A stretch of DNA of 64,000 nucleotides from Ophioderma brevispina (Eukaryota; Echinodermata; Ophiuroidea; Amphilepidida; Ophiodermatidae), in the NCBI GenBank assembly GCA_023653785.1, contig JAMKCH010014092.1:1-64000 (forward strand), given 5' to 3'. Both the position numbers and the translations under genes were made by a program. The notes under the pieces are model-generated. The model was not told the DNA's origin and searched no databases. It saw only the letters and a program-made list of their open reading frames with translations. Positions 45,692 to 58,150 of this stretch are shown here, in pieces (the stretch's first letter is position 1; each line of letters opens with the position of its first letter).

Positions 45692-46790
45692 TCACCTCTC
45701 GGTCTCATTTAACAAATTTTCAGTTCTATTATATGCTTCAGGGTCCTGTCTCTCCCACAGGCGTTGGAAAACATTCCTGGAATAACTTATCAGAAAACAA
45801 TGATCAGAGGCATTTTCTTTTAATCTATGAAAAACTGTATTTTTCTCCTCTTTCTTAATGATATTTTTAGCAACACACGTCCTGTTAAGAGCCGTAAGCT
45901 GCTGCTTGAATTTCAATAAATCCGTATGAAACGCAGGACCGTATTCGCGAATTCTACGAAAGAGAATCTTCTTAAAGTGTTCATAGAGCATGACATCGGC
46001 CATATTCCATTTTCTAATTCTCATCCGTGTCATCGAAGACAATTCCGAATGTTTGTACCTCACGTTTTGTTTCAGATACAGAATATCTGTCATGTTCCAA
46101 CACATGAGCTTTCTTAGAAGTAAAAGTGATTGGTCGAAGTAGTCTGCTAACAGAACAAGATCGAATTCTCTTTCTAATTTAATGATCATTTGTTCAATTT
46201 TATTGCGGTCTCGCACATATTTCGGGTCCATTCCTAAATCAACAATCTGCCCATTATTTAGCCATGCCGACATTGTATAAGTATGGTGCATATTCATTGC
46301 CTGAGTTGCATCCTTTAACCACATCTGAATATCTGCATTCATTTGTTTAGCATTAATATGTTTTCCATTGTTAATAAAAAAGCCAAAAGCAGACTCAAAC
46401 TGATTAGCTGGTTCGCGAATGATAGTGATATACCTGGCGTCTGATTTCATAAATGGTGTTAAAGATTGTCGATCATGCTGGATATGAGCAGCAAACATAT
46501 CATAATTTCTATATCGATCATAATCACCTTTAGTAACATTAATCGGAGGAAGGAAAGAAGACACTTTTTCTGGTGTGATTTTCTCGTAACGGAAATGTCC
46601 TCGTATCTGGTCGTTTGCATTGAATAGAAAAGACAGATTCCGGTAGTATCCGTATAGATAAATTATTTGCTGAAGAGTGGTGCTCCCTGTTTTGTGTGTC
46701 TTGATGAAAACAAGGTGATGCTGTGGCGACGTGCATGGAGATCTAGTGTAAAACTCAACCATTGCAGGAACCGGTGAATAGGTTTGTGAT
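45692..46790 (-). CDS. Galactose-3-O-sulfotransferase-like, catalytic exon
   Basis: This exon encodes the whole lumenal catalytic part of a Golgi sulfotransferase of the GAL3ST / galactosylceramide-sulfotransferase family. These enzymes transfer sulfate from PAPS to the 3-OH of terminal galactose on glycolipids or glycans. The 5'-phosphosulfate-binding loop is HLVFIKTHKTGSTTL (near the start) and the 3'-phosphate-binding segment is ARYITIIREPANQFESAFGF. A family-like MSAWLNNGQIVDLG and VLLADYFDQSLLLLRKLMCW follow. Seven N-glycosylation sequons (for example NLS, NVT, NMT, NAS) fit lumenal placement. The exon begins at the acceptor TTACTTTCAG| (46,791), in phase with 48,699-48,808 (RRRAQ-SQTYSP). 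Known members are about 420-490 aa; here 402 aa are visible plus a missing N-terminus. Acceptor specificity cannot be told. Confidence 0.95.
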
Positions 46791-48698
46791 CTGAAAGTAA
46801 AACCAGAAAACTATAAATGAATGTACTACATCAGGATTTAATTTTAAGAGTAAAAATTTTAAGAGCAAAACCAACATAAAATTCATTATTATTGCGCGAC
46901 CAATCTACTTGTATACAACTGATTTTGACGATGACACACTGAGCTCCAATGACCCCTTTAGTTGAACAAAGTTGACTTTATCCGACAGGCAAGTAATCGA
47001 TTCATCGGTTGTCCTCAGCGTCCAAAGTATTTCCAAAAGATCCGCCTTGTATTCGAGCGTCTTGGATTTAAATGTAGGTGGCCCGATCGACAACCTCGCC
47101 CCCCCCCCCCGGCACACTTTTCCCCATCAAAATGGAGATTTTGGTATCAGGGAACGCCGCAAAATGACTCCAAAATAGCCGCTAAATGAATTGTACGGGT
47201 TTGTTAGGGTTTACTCTAAATGTTTACGGGAGAAAGGTGCAGTGCTTGTGTGGATTGACAAAGAGATAACGCCAATGGAAGACAGTGATCTTTAAAAAAA
47301 TCGGAAAAAATTGAGACATCCACAATGCAATTTTAATGTCATGTGGTTTGCGCAAATCATGTCTGAATACGTATTCACATTCCATGACAAACAGTATAAT
47401 GTGAATGGTATGAATAAAAAGTTCTTTTCAAGTTTTCGTGTGACGACTTTCTTGTCATTCAACTTCCTGAGTCCAACATTGAAGGACCTTCCCTCGTCTT
47501 GACGTTATCTCATTCCCGGTCCATGCAACCTCTCCATTTTTCTTCCGTAAATATTTAAGTAAACACTATAGTAGATTCAACCCATCGTGTCACCAGAGGA
47601 AAAGTTTTGGACAGCGTCGATTAGTTGGGAGAGGAGGCATAATATGTGGCCCGATTCACCTGTTTCACGAACGAACTAAGACAATCTGGCCTTTCATGTT
47701 TACATGGACAGTATGCAAAGACTTTATGTTCCTTTGTATCCAAAGCACGAGCGGTCAAAAGTCAGTAACATTCAACTCACCATTGAATACCACTGAAGCA
47801 AATACGATTAGTCGGAATGTTTTGAGAGTTAATGCAGCTATAAATGCGCTTACGTTGACTTGAATGCTTTCATTAAGCACAAAATTGATTTTTCTCTGCT
47901 ATCACACTACATGTTTCAATATATTTAGCGTGGATTTTAATATTCATCCACTGCACATCCCCCTCATTCAATGCCAATACCTTCGGAAAAGTACTAGAGG
48001 TGACACGATGGGTTGAATCTACTTTAACAAACCCGTGCAATTCATTTAATGACTCTTCTGCAGTGGCGTAGCCAGAGGCAAAAAAAAAAAAAAAAAAAAC
48101 CCCCCCCCCCCCCCCGACCGAGATGTTTTGTCGGTACATAACGGTCCGTCGGTACATTTGTCTAAAAAGCTGTAAGCTGGTTTTTTTTTAGCGCGTGGTG
48201 CCAGACCGAGCTTCATGAAAATTGGTTACTAATAACTGCTTAATTGGTCAATACTATTACTATATTTTTTTTTCTTAAAAATCGGTTGAACTTGTTCTTT
48301 GTAAGCTTTATCTTAATCTCGCGTAACTTCAAAACTTTGCAGATTAAAACGCAGTGCGAACCCGTGGACTAAGCGTCAATTGTAGACAAAAAAGGCTGAT
48401 TTGAATTTTTTTCGCAAAAAAAACCCCAAAAAACCCGCACCCTTTTTGCACACGCTAAACAATTATGGTTTGTAAAAAAAGGTTTTTAAAAATGGTAAAA
48501 TACCTGCCATACGTGCTCGGAGAAATTAAACTCCACCAAAACAAGTTGAGATTTTTCTGGCACATCCTGCGTAATACCATTTCATATAAACCCTCTAGAA
48601 CATAATATGACTAAATAATTAATTTAGTAAGTGAACTGAATTATTGAACTAATTGGTACTTATTTAGTGTCATTGATATGATAACAGGAGAAACTTAC
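46791..48698 (-). other. Intron of the sulfotransferase gene
   Basis: The donor GTAAGTTT (48,698) and the acceptor TACTTTCAG (46,791) delimit 1.9 kb. It contains a poly-C run near 47,100 and a CAGTGGCGTAGCCAG repeat end at about 48,061 followed by the A/C tract. Confidence 0.85.
48080..48115 (+). repeat. A-tract joined directly to C-tract
   Basis: About 20 A are followed without break by about 16 C, immediately after CAGTGGCGTAGCCAGAGGC. It is probably the eroded end of a hAT-like MITE whose internal homopolymers expanded. Lengths are unreliable. Confidence 0.9.
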
Positions 48699-48808
48699 TG
48701 TGCACGTCTACGCTGATTGCTATTGGTAATGAACTTATCTCCCAAAATGTTGATCTCATAAACCATAACTAAAGCTGTCACCCCACAAAAGAAGAAAAAG
48801 CTCTTCCT
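48699..48808 (-). CDS. Sulfotransferase membrane-anchor exon
   Basis: The 110-nt exon lies between the acceptor TATATCATTTCAG| (48,809) and the strong donor GCACA|GTAAGT (48,698). It reads R-K-S then FFFFCGVTALVMVYEIN and ends NSNQRRRAQ. The short basic segment before a hydrophobic run is the type II signal anchor expected of Golgi sulfotransferases, and the rest begins the lumenal stem. A stop (TAA) lies upstream in the same frame with no ATG between, so the start codon must be in a further exon, which I could not locate. Confidence 0.85.
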
Positions 48809-48949
48809 CTGAAATGATATAATAGCAAAACCAATTTAATGTACAGGCATGTGACGCTTCCTTTACGGACCCCCTTAGATGTCATTCGTTTGTTACTTGC
48901 CAAGTTGGTATCTATGGCATGCTGCTAATACCCATTTTTTGTGTTCCAC

Positions 48950-49530
48950 GGAATAAATCGGGATAAGGACCCAGCCGAGTGGATTCTTCAAGACAATTAT
49001 CATTAACATAAAGTAGGAATAACAAAGGACCTAAGATTGAACCCTGCAGAACACCACGCGTTATCTTTTTGAAATAAGAGTTTACTGAAGAATAAGAAAT
49101 ATTGTTTTCGATTGCTTAGGGGACACTACTCTAAAACCACCTTCAAATACTTTCTCCTGAATCCATAATATTTTAATGTGTATCATGGTCTATGGTGTGG
49201 AGGGTTTCGAGAAATACCCCAAGTGTTTGATCACAATTCAACAATTTCCATATAAGACGAGTGGTTCGGACGAAAGGCAAATTGATTTTCGTTTAATATT
49301 TCATTTTTATCAATATAAATCATGCACCTGATTGAAGACTAATCTTTCCATTAGGTAAAAATGATAGTACAGACACTGGACGGTAGTTAGAAAATAATAC
49401 AGCAAGTAAACTTGCGCGACCCCCTGGCAAGATGGCAGTATAAACAAGTTGGTTAGTTGGCACAGTTGTCAGTTGCAGGGCATCAAAATTCAATAAATTG
49501 TTCATCACAGAATTACATAGAAATGTACCA
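48950..49530 (-). pseudogene. CR1-like LINE, reverse transcriptase fragment
   Basis: The minus-strand frames give SNYRPVSVLSFLPNGKI (about 49,400), ENQFAFRPNHSS (about 49,290) and RGVLQGSILGPLLFLLYVND (about 49,060-49,000), three consecutive RT blocks with frameshifts between. The catalytic (Y/F)ADD block was not found below this point. The sulfotransferase membrane exon lies 140 bp away in the same orientation. Confidence 0.85.
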
Positions 49531-49539
49531 GTTTCCGAA

Positions 49540-49880
49540 AAATGAAAACCTAACCAAACCGGAACATGACCTCAGATGACCTTTGACCTTGGTCCATGAC
49601 CTTTGACATCATCCACATATGAAGGAACCCTTATTGCACCTTAACCCCAAGTCTGGTTTAAATATGACTTGAACATTTTGCAGGAGACGCAAAAAACGAA
49701 AACCTAACCAACACATAACCAGACTGGAACTGGAACATGACCCCAGATGACCTTGGTCCATGACCTTTGACAGCATCCACATATGAAGGAACCCCTATTG
49801 CACCTTAACCCTAAGTCTGGTTTAAATTGGACTTAAACTTTTCGAAGGAGACGCGAAAAACGAAAACCTAACCAAACTGG
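49540..49880 (-). repeat. Tandem repeat (~165 bp, 2 copies) with TGACCT half-sites
   Basis: GAAAACCTAACCAAACCGGA ... CATGACCTCAGATGACCTTTGACCTTGGTCCATGACC ... ATATGAAGGAACCC ... TAAGTCTGGTTTAAAT ... GGAGACGC repeats at about 49,710. TGACCTTTGACCT at 49,577-49,589 is an exact inverse DR1 site. Confidence 0.85.
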
Positions 49881-49988
49881 AACACACATGTATACACACA
49901 CCCACATATACATACGGACATGCGCACCCTGACAATATCCCCCTCTGCTTTTCAAGCCGGGGGGGGGGTAAAAACATCTTGGGCCTCC

Positions 49989-50954
49989 TTTTATCATAGC
50001 CCAGGAGCTAGCACACATTTGTAACACATCTCAAGTACAAAAGATTTGAGTGATTAAATATGTAGACAGACTGACTGGGACCCCTGAAACATAATTCTTA
50101 AGTGCCACAAATGGTGCCTTAAGGAGAGGGGACAAGACAAAGTTTGTCGGGGGTCAAATATTTAAATTGATCCAATCGTGTTGAAAAGTATACCATGTTA
50201 TTTGTCTAACCACAAGGATTCAGGAAAGGTATAGTTTGTACTATCTACAATGTAAAGTTTAAGCGTTAGAGGCTAAAACAACAAAAATCAATAAAAAGGG
50301 TCAATTTCAGTTGTACAGGGGTCAAATCTTTAAGTTGCTCCGATTTGGAAAAAAATGGTGCAAATTATTGATGGAGCTCATAGGATCAAAATAAGGAATA
50401 GTTTTGAGTGTCTCAAATGCTTGCTTAAGAAAGTAGGGGGAAACAAGGTAAGGCCCCATTGAATGCAATGGACGTTGACCTTCTGTGCCCCCTACATCGG
50501 TAACTAAGCATTTTAGACATGCAGTCAAAACTATTCCTTATTTTAATCCTATGAACGCCATCAATAGTTTGCACCATTTTTTATCCCAAATCGGAGCAAC
50601 TTTAAAATTTGACCCCTGTACAACTGAAATTGACCCTTTTTATTGATTTTTTTTTGCTGTTTTTAGCCTATAACTCTTAAACTTTACGTTTGAAATAACC
50701 AAACCATACCGTTCCTGAATCCTTGGGGTTCAGAACAAATTAACATGGATACTTTTCAACAGTGATTGGATCAATTAAAAATGTTGACCCCTGTACAAAC
50801 TTACTTTTCGCCCCCTCTTCCTTATGGCGATGCATTTGCCGCAATTAAGGAATCCCGTTTCAGGTGTCCCTGTCAGTCTGTCAACATATTTTAACCACTC
50901 AAACCTTTTGTACTTGAGATTGTTACAAATGTCTGCTAATCCTGGGTTATCATG
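49989..50954. mobile_element. Fold-back (~966 bp palindrome) in LINE relic
   Basis: The left arm opens TTATCATAGCCCAGGAGCTA ... TTGTAACACATCTCAAGTAC, and the right arm closes with the inverse GTACTTGAGATTGTTACAAA ... CCTGGGTTATCATG. Deeper pairs include TCAATTTCAGTTGTACAGGG against CCCTGTACAACTGAAATTGA, and CCATTGAATGCAATGG at the exact centre (50,456-50,471). Arms are about 475 bp with mismatches. The TTGTACAGGGGTCAA core relates it to family A. Confidence 0.92.
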
Positions 50955-51265
50955 TGTTAGAGATTGGAACAACTTTGGTAGCAAATTTAAGACTTATCAG
51001 TTGAATTTCCCATGTCAAAGAATTAGCTATCTCTTTAACCAACCTTTCGATAATTCATGTCAACGATGTTCATAATGACAGAGGCTCTTGGTTTATAACT
51101 TTAAACATAAGGTTTGAATAGGCAGTACAGAAATCATCGATTAAATGTATGGCTTATTGGGATCGGTACACTGTGGATCCCATCAGACTAGCTTTTTCCC
51201 CACATCTTGTCTATTTCAATAAAGCATGATTATAAAAAATGGTTGACCATCAAGTTGTTTATTAA

Positions 51266-52200
51266 CTTGTACTTTAACAATGTTAGGGTGGGTTGGTATG
51301 TCAAGAAAACAGTTCCCGTAGGATTTTTGGTGCTCTAAAGTTGATTTCCCCTGCTGTTTTCGATCAATAGGGACCAGACAGTCAGAAAATATGGGGGTTG
51401 CAAATTTTCGGACTGCTGATCCCCCTTCCTCAAGGGGGGAAATGTTTACTACAGGGAAAAAAATAAATCGAGTCAAATTGTGTTTTAATTACATTAACAT
51501 TTGTCTCCTTTAAGGATTAAAAAAAGTATATATTTGCCAAGGTTCCGACCTTTGTTAAAGCGCTATGACCCATTAATGGCTCAAGGTCATCCTGGGGTAA
51601 AATTACCCAATGCTCAGATTTGTTGAAACTAGGATTAAGTTGTTTGTTTTGTCTCCAGGAATTCCAAAAATGTGTTAGTTTTATACAAGTGTGAGACATT
51701 TGGTTGGCTACTTACTTGCAAAATGAAATCGTAAGGGTCTACATGGTGCTATGGGGGTCACCAGAACTTTCGCTGGATGTCGCGTGGTATAATCAAAAAA
51801 ATCAATTAAAGCATTTTCGTTTTCAGTGACCAAGGAACATTTGACAAACCACTTTCACAACATCGGAGCTATTTACCCCCAGGGTGAACCTTTGACCATT
51901 ATGGGTATAAAACCGCTTTACCTAAAGGTCGGAACCTATGCAAATATATACTTTTTTCTAATCCTTATGAGGAGAAGAACGCGTTAGCGCACATTAAAAC
52001 ACAATTTGACTCGATTTAAATTTTTCCCTGTACTAACATTTCCCCCCTTGCAGGAGGGGGCAACATTCTGAAAATTTGCACCCCATCATTTTGTGACAGT
52101 TTTAGGTCCTATTTGAAACCAAACGCAACAAAATCATTTTAGCATGAAAATCCTACGGGAAGACACACAACCAACCCACACTATGTTCAAAATGTACATA
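51266..52200. mobile_element. Second fold-back (~935 bp palindrome) in the same LINE relic
   Basis: The left arm CTTTAACAATGTTAGGGTGG-GTTGG ... CAGTTCCCGTAGGATTTTT is mirrored on the right as AAAATCCTACGGGAAGACAC ... CCAACCCACACTATGTTCAAAATG. Inner pairs are GGTTCCGACCTTTGTTAAAG against TTTACCTAAAGGTCGGAACC, and CGAGTCAAATTGTGTTTTAA against TTAAAACACAATTTGACTCG. The centre is near 51,735. No coding capacity. Confidence 0.9.
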
Positions 52201-52400
52201 CTGACTCTACATTTTTGCCATCCTTTCTGTTTGTGAATTCCAAAGTGTGCCCGGGTGAGTGATAATATTCATGTGGTTTTTCTCTAAGGTGAATTTCACT
52301 AAGACCAATAATTGTTAAATCATGATTTGTTGTTTGGAGAGGCTGTTTTGATTTATCAAGATTCTTCGATACTAATATTTACGTTAAAAATAGTAAAATC
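52200..52400 (-). pseudogene. CR1-like LINE, endonuclease N-terminal fragment
   Basis: The minus-strand translation reads NLDKSKQPLQTTNHDLTIIG, LSEIHLREKPHEYYHSPGHT and LEFTNRKDG. This is the EEP endonuclease start, in which (D)VIGLSETWL...YxIPGYxxxxxNR is the usual pattern. It belongs with the RT fragment at 48.95-49.5 kb; both fold-backs lie between them. Confidence 0.75.
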
Positions 52401-52699
52401 ACATTAGATAATATTTTCGTCTTAAATTCACTTGGTATTATACGGGTATACAAACTATTGAAAGTAAGTTGTTGGTCAACGACTTCTTCTTACATCAAAC
52501 TTAACATTTAAGTCGTAATCATTACTACTTTCGTCAGCATCATACACATCTTACATTTCATAAATATCCATTCACCCCTATTTAACTGAAGGAGCTCTTT
52601 AGGTTTAATTTGTGTACACTGTGCATATATCCTTTTTTTAAAGAAATTAGTTCGTGAGCAGATTTTGCAATTTTGGAGCACCAAACGTACATGCAGACT

Positions 52700-53290
52700 T
52701 TGACTCAAAACGTTATTTCACTATATGCCTACATCCAAATTCAGGAGTTATTATATTTATATAAGAATGTCAAAACGTTATTTCACTATATGCCTACATC
52801 CAAATGGCAGAGTTATTATTTTATAATGTCAAAACGTTATTTCACTATATGCTCTACATCCACATTCAGAGTTTTAATTATAATAATGTCTAAAACGTAT
52901 GTAATATATGCCTACATCCAAATTCAGAGTTTATTAATAATGTAAAACTGGTATTTCACTATATGCCTTACATCCACATTCAGATGGTATTTTATAAATT
53001 AATGTCAAAAAAACGTTATTTCATTATATGCCTACATTTCCCAAATTCAGAGTCTTATTAATTATAATAATAATTCTAAAACGTTATTTCACCATACACT
53101 TACATTTAACCTCATAGTATTGGTTGTAATGTCTGAACGTCATTTCACCATACACTTGCTGTTACTTTCATAGTTCCCGTTGTAATAATGTCAAAACGTT
53201 ATTTCACCATACCCGTGCACAATGTGGTAGTTCCTGTTATAATAATTATCAAACAAAATTTCATCATGCACATCATTACTTCATGTTTTA
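52700..53290 (+). repeat. Tandem repeat, ~60-bp unit, ~9 diverged copies
   Basis: The unit TCAAAACGTTATTTCACTAT-ATGCCTACATCCAAATTCAGAGTTATTATAATAATG recurs with growing divergence toward the right (CACCATACACTTAC versions after 53,080). Confidence 0.92.
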
Positions 53291-53459
53291 ATTAAAAGAG
53301 TCCAAGCAAAGCATTGTTTTTTCTTACTGTGGTTCAAGCAAATGATGCATCGCATATTGCATTATTTGTAACCTCCCCAATAGGATATTACAACGGGAAC
53401 TAAGTACGATAAGAGTATACCAAAGTGTAAAGTCCAATGAATGATATGAAACTGATATC

Positions 53460-53570
53460 GTGCGTGTGTGTTTGGGTGTGTGCCGTGCGCGCGAGTGGGT
53501 GGGTTTATGCGGGTGTGTGTGTGTGCTGTGTGTGAATGTGTGATGTGTGTGGAGGGTGGTATGTGATTTT
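53460..53570 (+). repeat. (GT)n-rich imperfect microsatellite
   Basis: Interspersed TGTGTG, GCGCGC and GGGTGG words, capable of Z-DNA. Confidence 0.85.
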
Positions 53571-54124
53571 CTTGTCAGCTTTGTAAGACCCTGGGCCCAA
53601 AAGTCATATTTGAAATCGTTGCCGTATGGTTTAAATATACCCAGAAGGCAGGATACGTTGTGACAACGTTAATAAATGTAGAGAGATCCGTTGTCAAAAC
53701 GTTAAGCCACTGTCGTTTTCTTCAGAATAAACAAACACATCGCCTTTTTACATCGACTTTTTTAAGGTGAGTTTGCATTATTGTATTGGAAAATTGTGTT
53801 AAAAATTACTTGCAAGAGGTAAAGCTGAGAACTGTAAATTTGTAAAATTGAAAAATAAGACGGTCGATATTAAGCGTTATTCCCGGCGTTATTTCGTCTG
53901 TGAGTGCAACAAAGTCGTAGTCGTAGGCCTATAGTCTACATTTTCATGATTTACAGGAGAAGATTTTTGTGTTTCTCTTTGTGTGACTTTCAAATGAAAA
54001 TAATTCTTACACACGATAAAAAGGTATTTTTTAAATGATCTTATAAATATTTATTTTCAATTAAGTGACTAATTAAGAAGTAATTAGCTAATCAAATGGC
54101 GTAAATACACAATGATTCCCGTGT

Positions 54125-54245
54125 CGTGCAACAAGTCGTAACTGGTAGATACGACTTTGTTGCATCAACAGGAAATTCAATTTTGGTGCACCAAAGTCGT
54201 ATCTACACTAATGAGGCCTATTTTACGGCGTGTGTTTTCTTGGTG
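54125..54245 (+). repeat. ~110-bp direct repeat, copy 1 (ACAAAGTCGTATCTAC)
   Basis: CAACAAGTCGTAACTGGTAG, AATTCAATTTTGGTGCACCA-AAGTCGTATCTACAC and GAGGCCTATTT recur at about 54,725-54,835. The phrase CAACAAAGTCGTAG also occurs at about 53,908. The repeats themselves contain inverted AACAAAGTCGTATCTACCAG words. Confidence 0.75.
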
Positions 54246-54724
54246 TAAATCGCCATTTCCGTCGTCTGCTTGAACATTAATTATGAAATCGTTTGTTACC
54301 CATAAGGACCACTGATTTGGTCTTAATCATTTCAGTGAGGGCTAATGTATATATTATAAAAGCTTGACAACCATGCAAAAAAACTTATCGATTTTGAAAA
54401 ATCTTGAGGTGCGCACTATTTTGCAAAGGTGCCAGTGTCTCTTGAAATAGCTCTGCCAATAAATTGAGCCTTATACTTAAATATATGTTATGGTTTCATT
54501 TACTTGTAAATTGAGTGGAAAAAGTGTAACTTACTAGTTTGATATTTTGAAATTAGCATAATTGGTTAGAAAACATGAAATTGATCTTTTTTCACAAAAA
54601 AAAAAAAACATTTGGGAGATTTTTACTATACACCTTTTAAAAAACAGCGCTTACAATGAAATAAAATGTCGTATCTGCAATTAGTTTTCCCGTGTCATGC
54701 GGGGGGGGTGGGGGGGGTAAAAAA

Positions 54725-54835
54725 GTCGGTGTATCTACCAGTTACGGACTGTTGCACTCCAAGAAATTCAATTTTGAGTCAACAAAGTCGTATCTACACC
54801 TAAATAGGCCTATTTAGCTAAAGGGAGTAGCAGCG
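54725..54835 (+). repeat. ~110-bp direct repeat, copy 2
   Basis: TATCTACCAGTTACGGACTG, AAATTCAATTTTGAGTCAAC-AAAGTCGTATCTACACC and AATAGGCCTATTT mirror copy 1. The copy lies directly outside the large fold-back. Confidence 0.75.
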
Positions 54836-57769
54836 ATTTGCTCTAAACCAAAACATCGAAAAAAATCATCAAAATTATATTTGTGTAATTTTTGTTTACT
54901 GGGATGGATATGCAAACATAATAGTGTAGTGAGGCTGGTATGTCACAATACAGCCGTCGTGTTTTTTTTATGTAAAAGCAAAATTCCACTTGATTCTTAG
55001 TCTTTTGGGTGTAACTTTTGGCAAAATAATATCTTGGAATTTTTTCAAAACGGTTAGGTTTAAATCCAAGATGGCCGCCAAAATACACAAATTCATTATA
55101 ATTGGTATTCTGGACGCAATATGAGGTCAAATGACGACAATACCCATATTTTCTTATCAAAGAGTTCAAAAACTCAATATAGCAGTCCAAATTAAACAAT
55201 AAAAACTTACCGTGTACCTGGTATTCCAAGATGGCATCCAAAAATGGCCGCCAAAAAGCTATGTTATGAAATAAACGCTAAGGATTCAGATTCATGGTTG
55301 TATGTATATCTTGTGGTATGAGGTACCGACATCTGACATTTTATTTGTTAAAAACCTAAATCAAGATGAGGCCAATATGGCCGCTCTATAAATTCAGCTA
55401 AAAACTGGTAATTAGAAAACTAACCTAAAGTATCAAAACTTTGGAGCAGTAAACATTGTATTTAAGACTTGAAGACAGAAGAAAACAAAATTCAAAAACA
55501 TCTTTTGTTTTGTTTACCATTGCTTGGAATCCAAGGATGGGCGCAACCGGAAGTATACTGAAATGGTAAAATCTAAAATGATTTACTAGATCCATGTCAG
55601 CATCCTATTTTAATTAACAAAACAACAATTCGATGGCATCCCTTTGGTCCCAAAGGAACTCATATTTACCATTTGTGTTTAAAAAAACATATCTTCCAAA
55701 ATTAAGATGGCAGCTAATTTGCCTGCTATAAGCATTAGCAAAAAAAATCATTAGCAAAAAATTGCGACTTTTCATACCTACGTTATGTTATACGCATTCG
55801 GAAATTTGAATCTAAATACAAATGAAGCACTTTGACACACTCTGAACAGAAAACTCCTTCTTAATTTAAATTTTACTAATATGATAAAAGCAAGTACAAG
55901 CTAATATAAAAACTTATTTTTTTTATACGAAACATTGAAAATTTGATAAAAACGTGAATTAAACGCCAATATATTTGTATACGCAAGATGATATACTTTT
56001 ACCAATTTTTGTAAATGTAAAATGCTTTCAAATCTAATATGACCATTACTATTAGTCATTGTGTTTTTCAATTCATATCTTACAACAAACTAAACTAGAT
56101 TTAAACACTGAGTTTGTGTCCAAAAAAAGTGTATTAGTGCTTCATTAATTTAATATAATTTATTCAAATTTCCTAATGCAAAATAACATAAAAAATGGAG
56201 ATATAGGTGTAGATATATGTGAATATCGTCAGTTTTGGCTATGGTGTTCACAAAACTTAAATGATTAGGAATGAGTTTTTTGTGTCCCAAAGTTTTTAGT
56301 TGATTCATTTATATTATGACAGTTAAGAAAATAATCCAGTGTGGGCTATTGATAGTGACAATGGCCATATAAGTGACCATCATGGATTTCAGGCCCCATG
56401 TAATTAAAACTTATTGAAATTTGGGTTTATTGTGTCAAAAGTATGTATGTAGTTGCTTCTATACAATGTGTACAACCACAAATATGAAAAAAGCCAATTT
56501 GGGTTTGAGGATGTTACAAATTTAAAATGGTAGATATGGTTCTCATGTTTAAAAAGTATGTTTAGATTGGCCTTCATTTATATTTCATAAAATTTCCTTA
56601 TGCGTATTACACAGGTATTGGTATTTTGATTATGCTTGATACGCAGTCGCGTTTGTCACCATTTGATTGAAGCATGTTAAACATTTATAATAAAAAAATA
56701 TATTTACCCATTAAGTCCCTAGAGGGAAAATGACTACCCAACCTGACGATCACCCAAAAGATGGGAGCTAGCGCATTTGTCTTGTTAGATCTAGGAGCAA
56801 TTCACCCTAAACACAAGGCAAAGGTTCGCTCCGTGATTTTTGAAAGTGGGAAAAATGAACCATTTTGGGATTTTAAGGGATATAGAGTTGCTTCATTTAT
56901 AGTTTATTAGGAATTTCCGATTATGCATAAATATGTATATATGAAAAAATCACCAGGTTAGGCCTAGTGATTAGGGATACAATGGCCTTAGTAGCCGCCA
57001 TCTTCGATTGAATTATGGACCAAAGCAAAAATAACGAGTTCCTTGTATTCAAAAAGTTATACAGATGTTTATTTATGTTTGATTACAATATTATAACATG
57101 GAATCACATGGCTGTATGAAAAATATACACTTTTAAGAGTCGTCTTATGGTTTCTTGTATTTTCATTCAAAATTTCTCATGTGTATAACATTATGTAGGT
57201 ATATATAAAAATAGAAGTTTTGGGCTCGTGATAGTTACTTACAAGGGTATTATTAGCCGCCATTCTTGGTGTGAATGGTCTAAAAACGAAAGTAAGACAA
57301 GAAGCTCATGTGTAGTGCGTCATTTATATATCATCAAAAATTTCCTGATGCATATAACATAATTTACGTATGGTATTATGAAGAAATCGCCAGTTTGGGC
57401 TATTGATAGATCTTATTAAGAGTGCTTTTATACGCAATTGTCATTTTTGTCATTGTCCCCAAATCTTGGATTTGAAATGTTAAAACAAAGCAAAATGGTA
57501 GTTTTCAAGTGTCCAAAATTATAATTTATTTGTAAAATTTTTATAAACTTAAACTTTATGATTTTTGTATTCAAATTTCCTAATGTGGATAACATAATTA
57601 GTAAATAGGTGTAGTTGAAAAATCAAAAGAGCAAGTGAAAGTGCTTACAGAAGCTGAAGCTATTATATTAGCCACCATTTGTGGATTTGAAGTATGTTTT
57701 CTAAACTATAAATGAAAAATGAAAAAGGGGTTTTTTTTTCTTTGCGGGCCAAGTAGACATCTGGGTTTT

Positions 57770-58150
57770 TTTTAATTGTTATCAATATTGTTATTTAACT
57801 TTATTTCACCATGGAGGCCCAAATAAAAAAAGTTGTTCATTTCCTTGGGCCGTGGGTACATCATTAACATATTACAAAATACAATATCTTAAGCTAAAAG
57901 TAAAGTAATACATACAAAGCAAAAAGCAAATCTAATATGACAAAACATGAAAACAAAAACCACAAAAAACAAATTAAAGCAGAATTTAAACAAGAAAAAA
58001 CTCTTTGGTTTTCTCTTGAATACATTCAAATATAGACTGCTGAATATTCTCATCAAGGTTGCTCCAAGATATTGCACCTCCTCGATAGGAAAGACTACGT
58101 TTTTTGTAAGTCTGTTTAGTTAGAGGAAGACAACATTATATTTATGACAT
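57770..58150 (-). pseudogene. LINE 3' end nested in the fold-back
   Basis: The minus strand reads LPLTKQTYKKRSLSYRGGAI followed by SWSNLDENIQQSIFECIQ, the RT C-terminal (R).SLxYRGAxxWNxLP pattern. A 3' UTR then ends GGGCCTCCATGGTGAAATAA-AG with AACAATATTGATAACAATT. This is a 5'-truncated copy. It interrupts the palindrome's symmetry and is therefore younger than the fold-back. Confidence 0.75.

Noticed and set aside
50775..50984. Minus-strand ORF with Cys-x-x-Cys
   Set aside because: It overlaps the outer arm of a palindrome; no domain and not preserved in the other arm.
54843..55241. 132-residue minus-strand ORF
   Set aside because: It lies wholly in one arm of the giant fold-back, and the mirrored arm does not keep the frame open.
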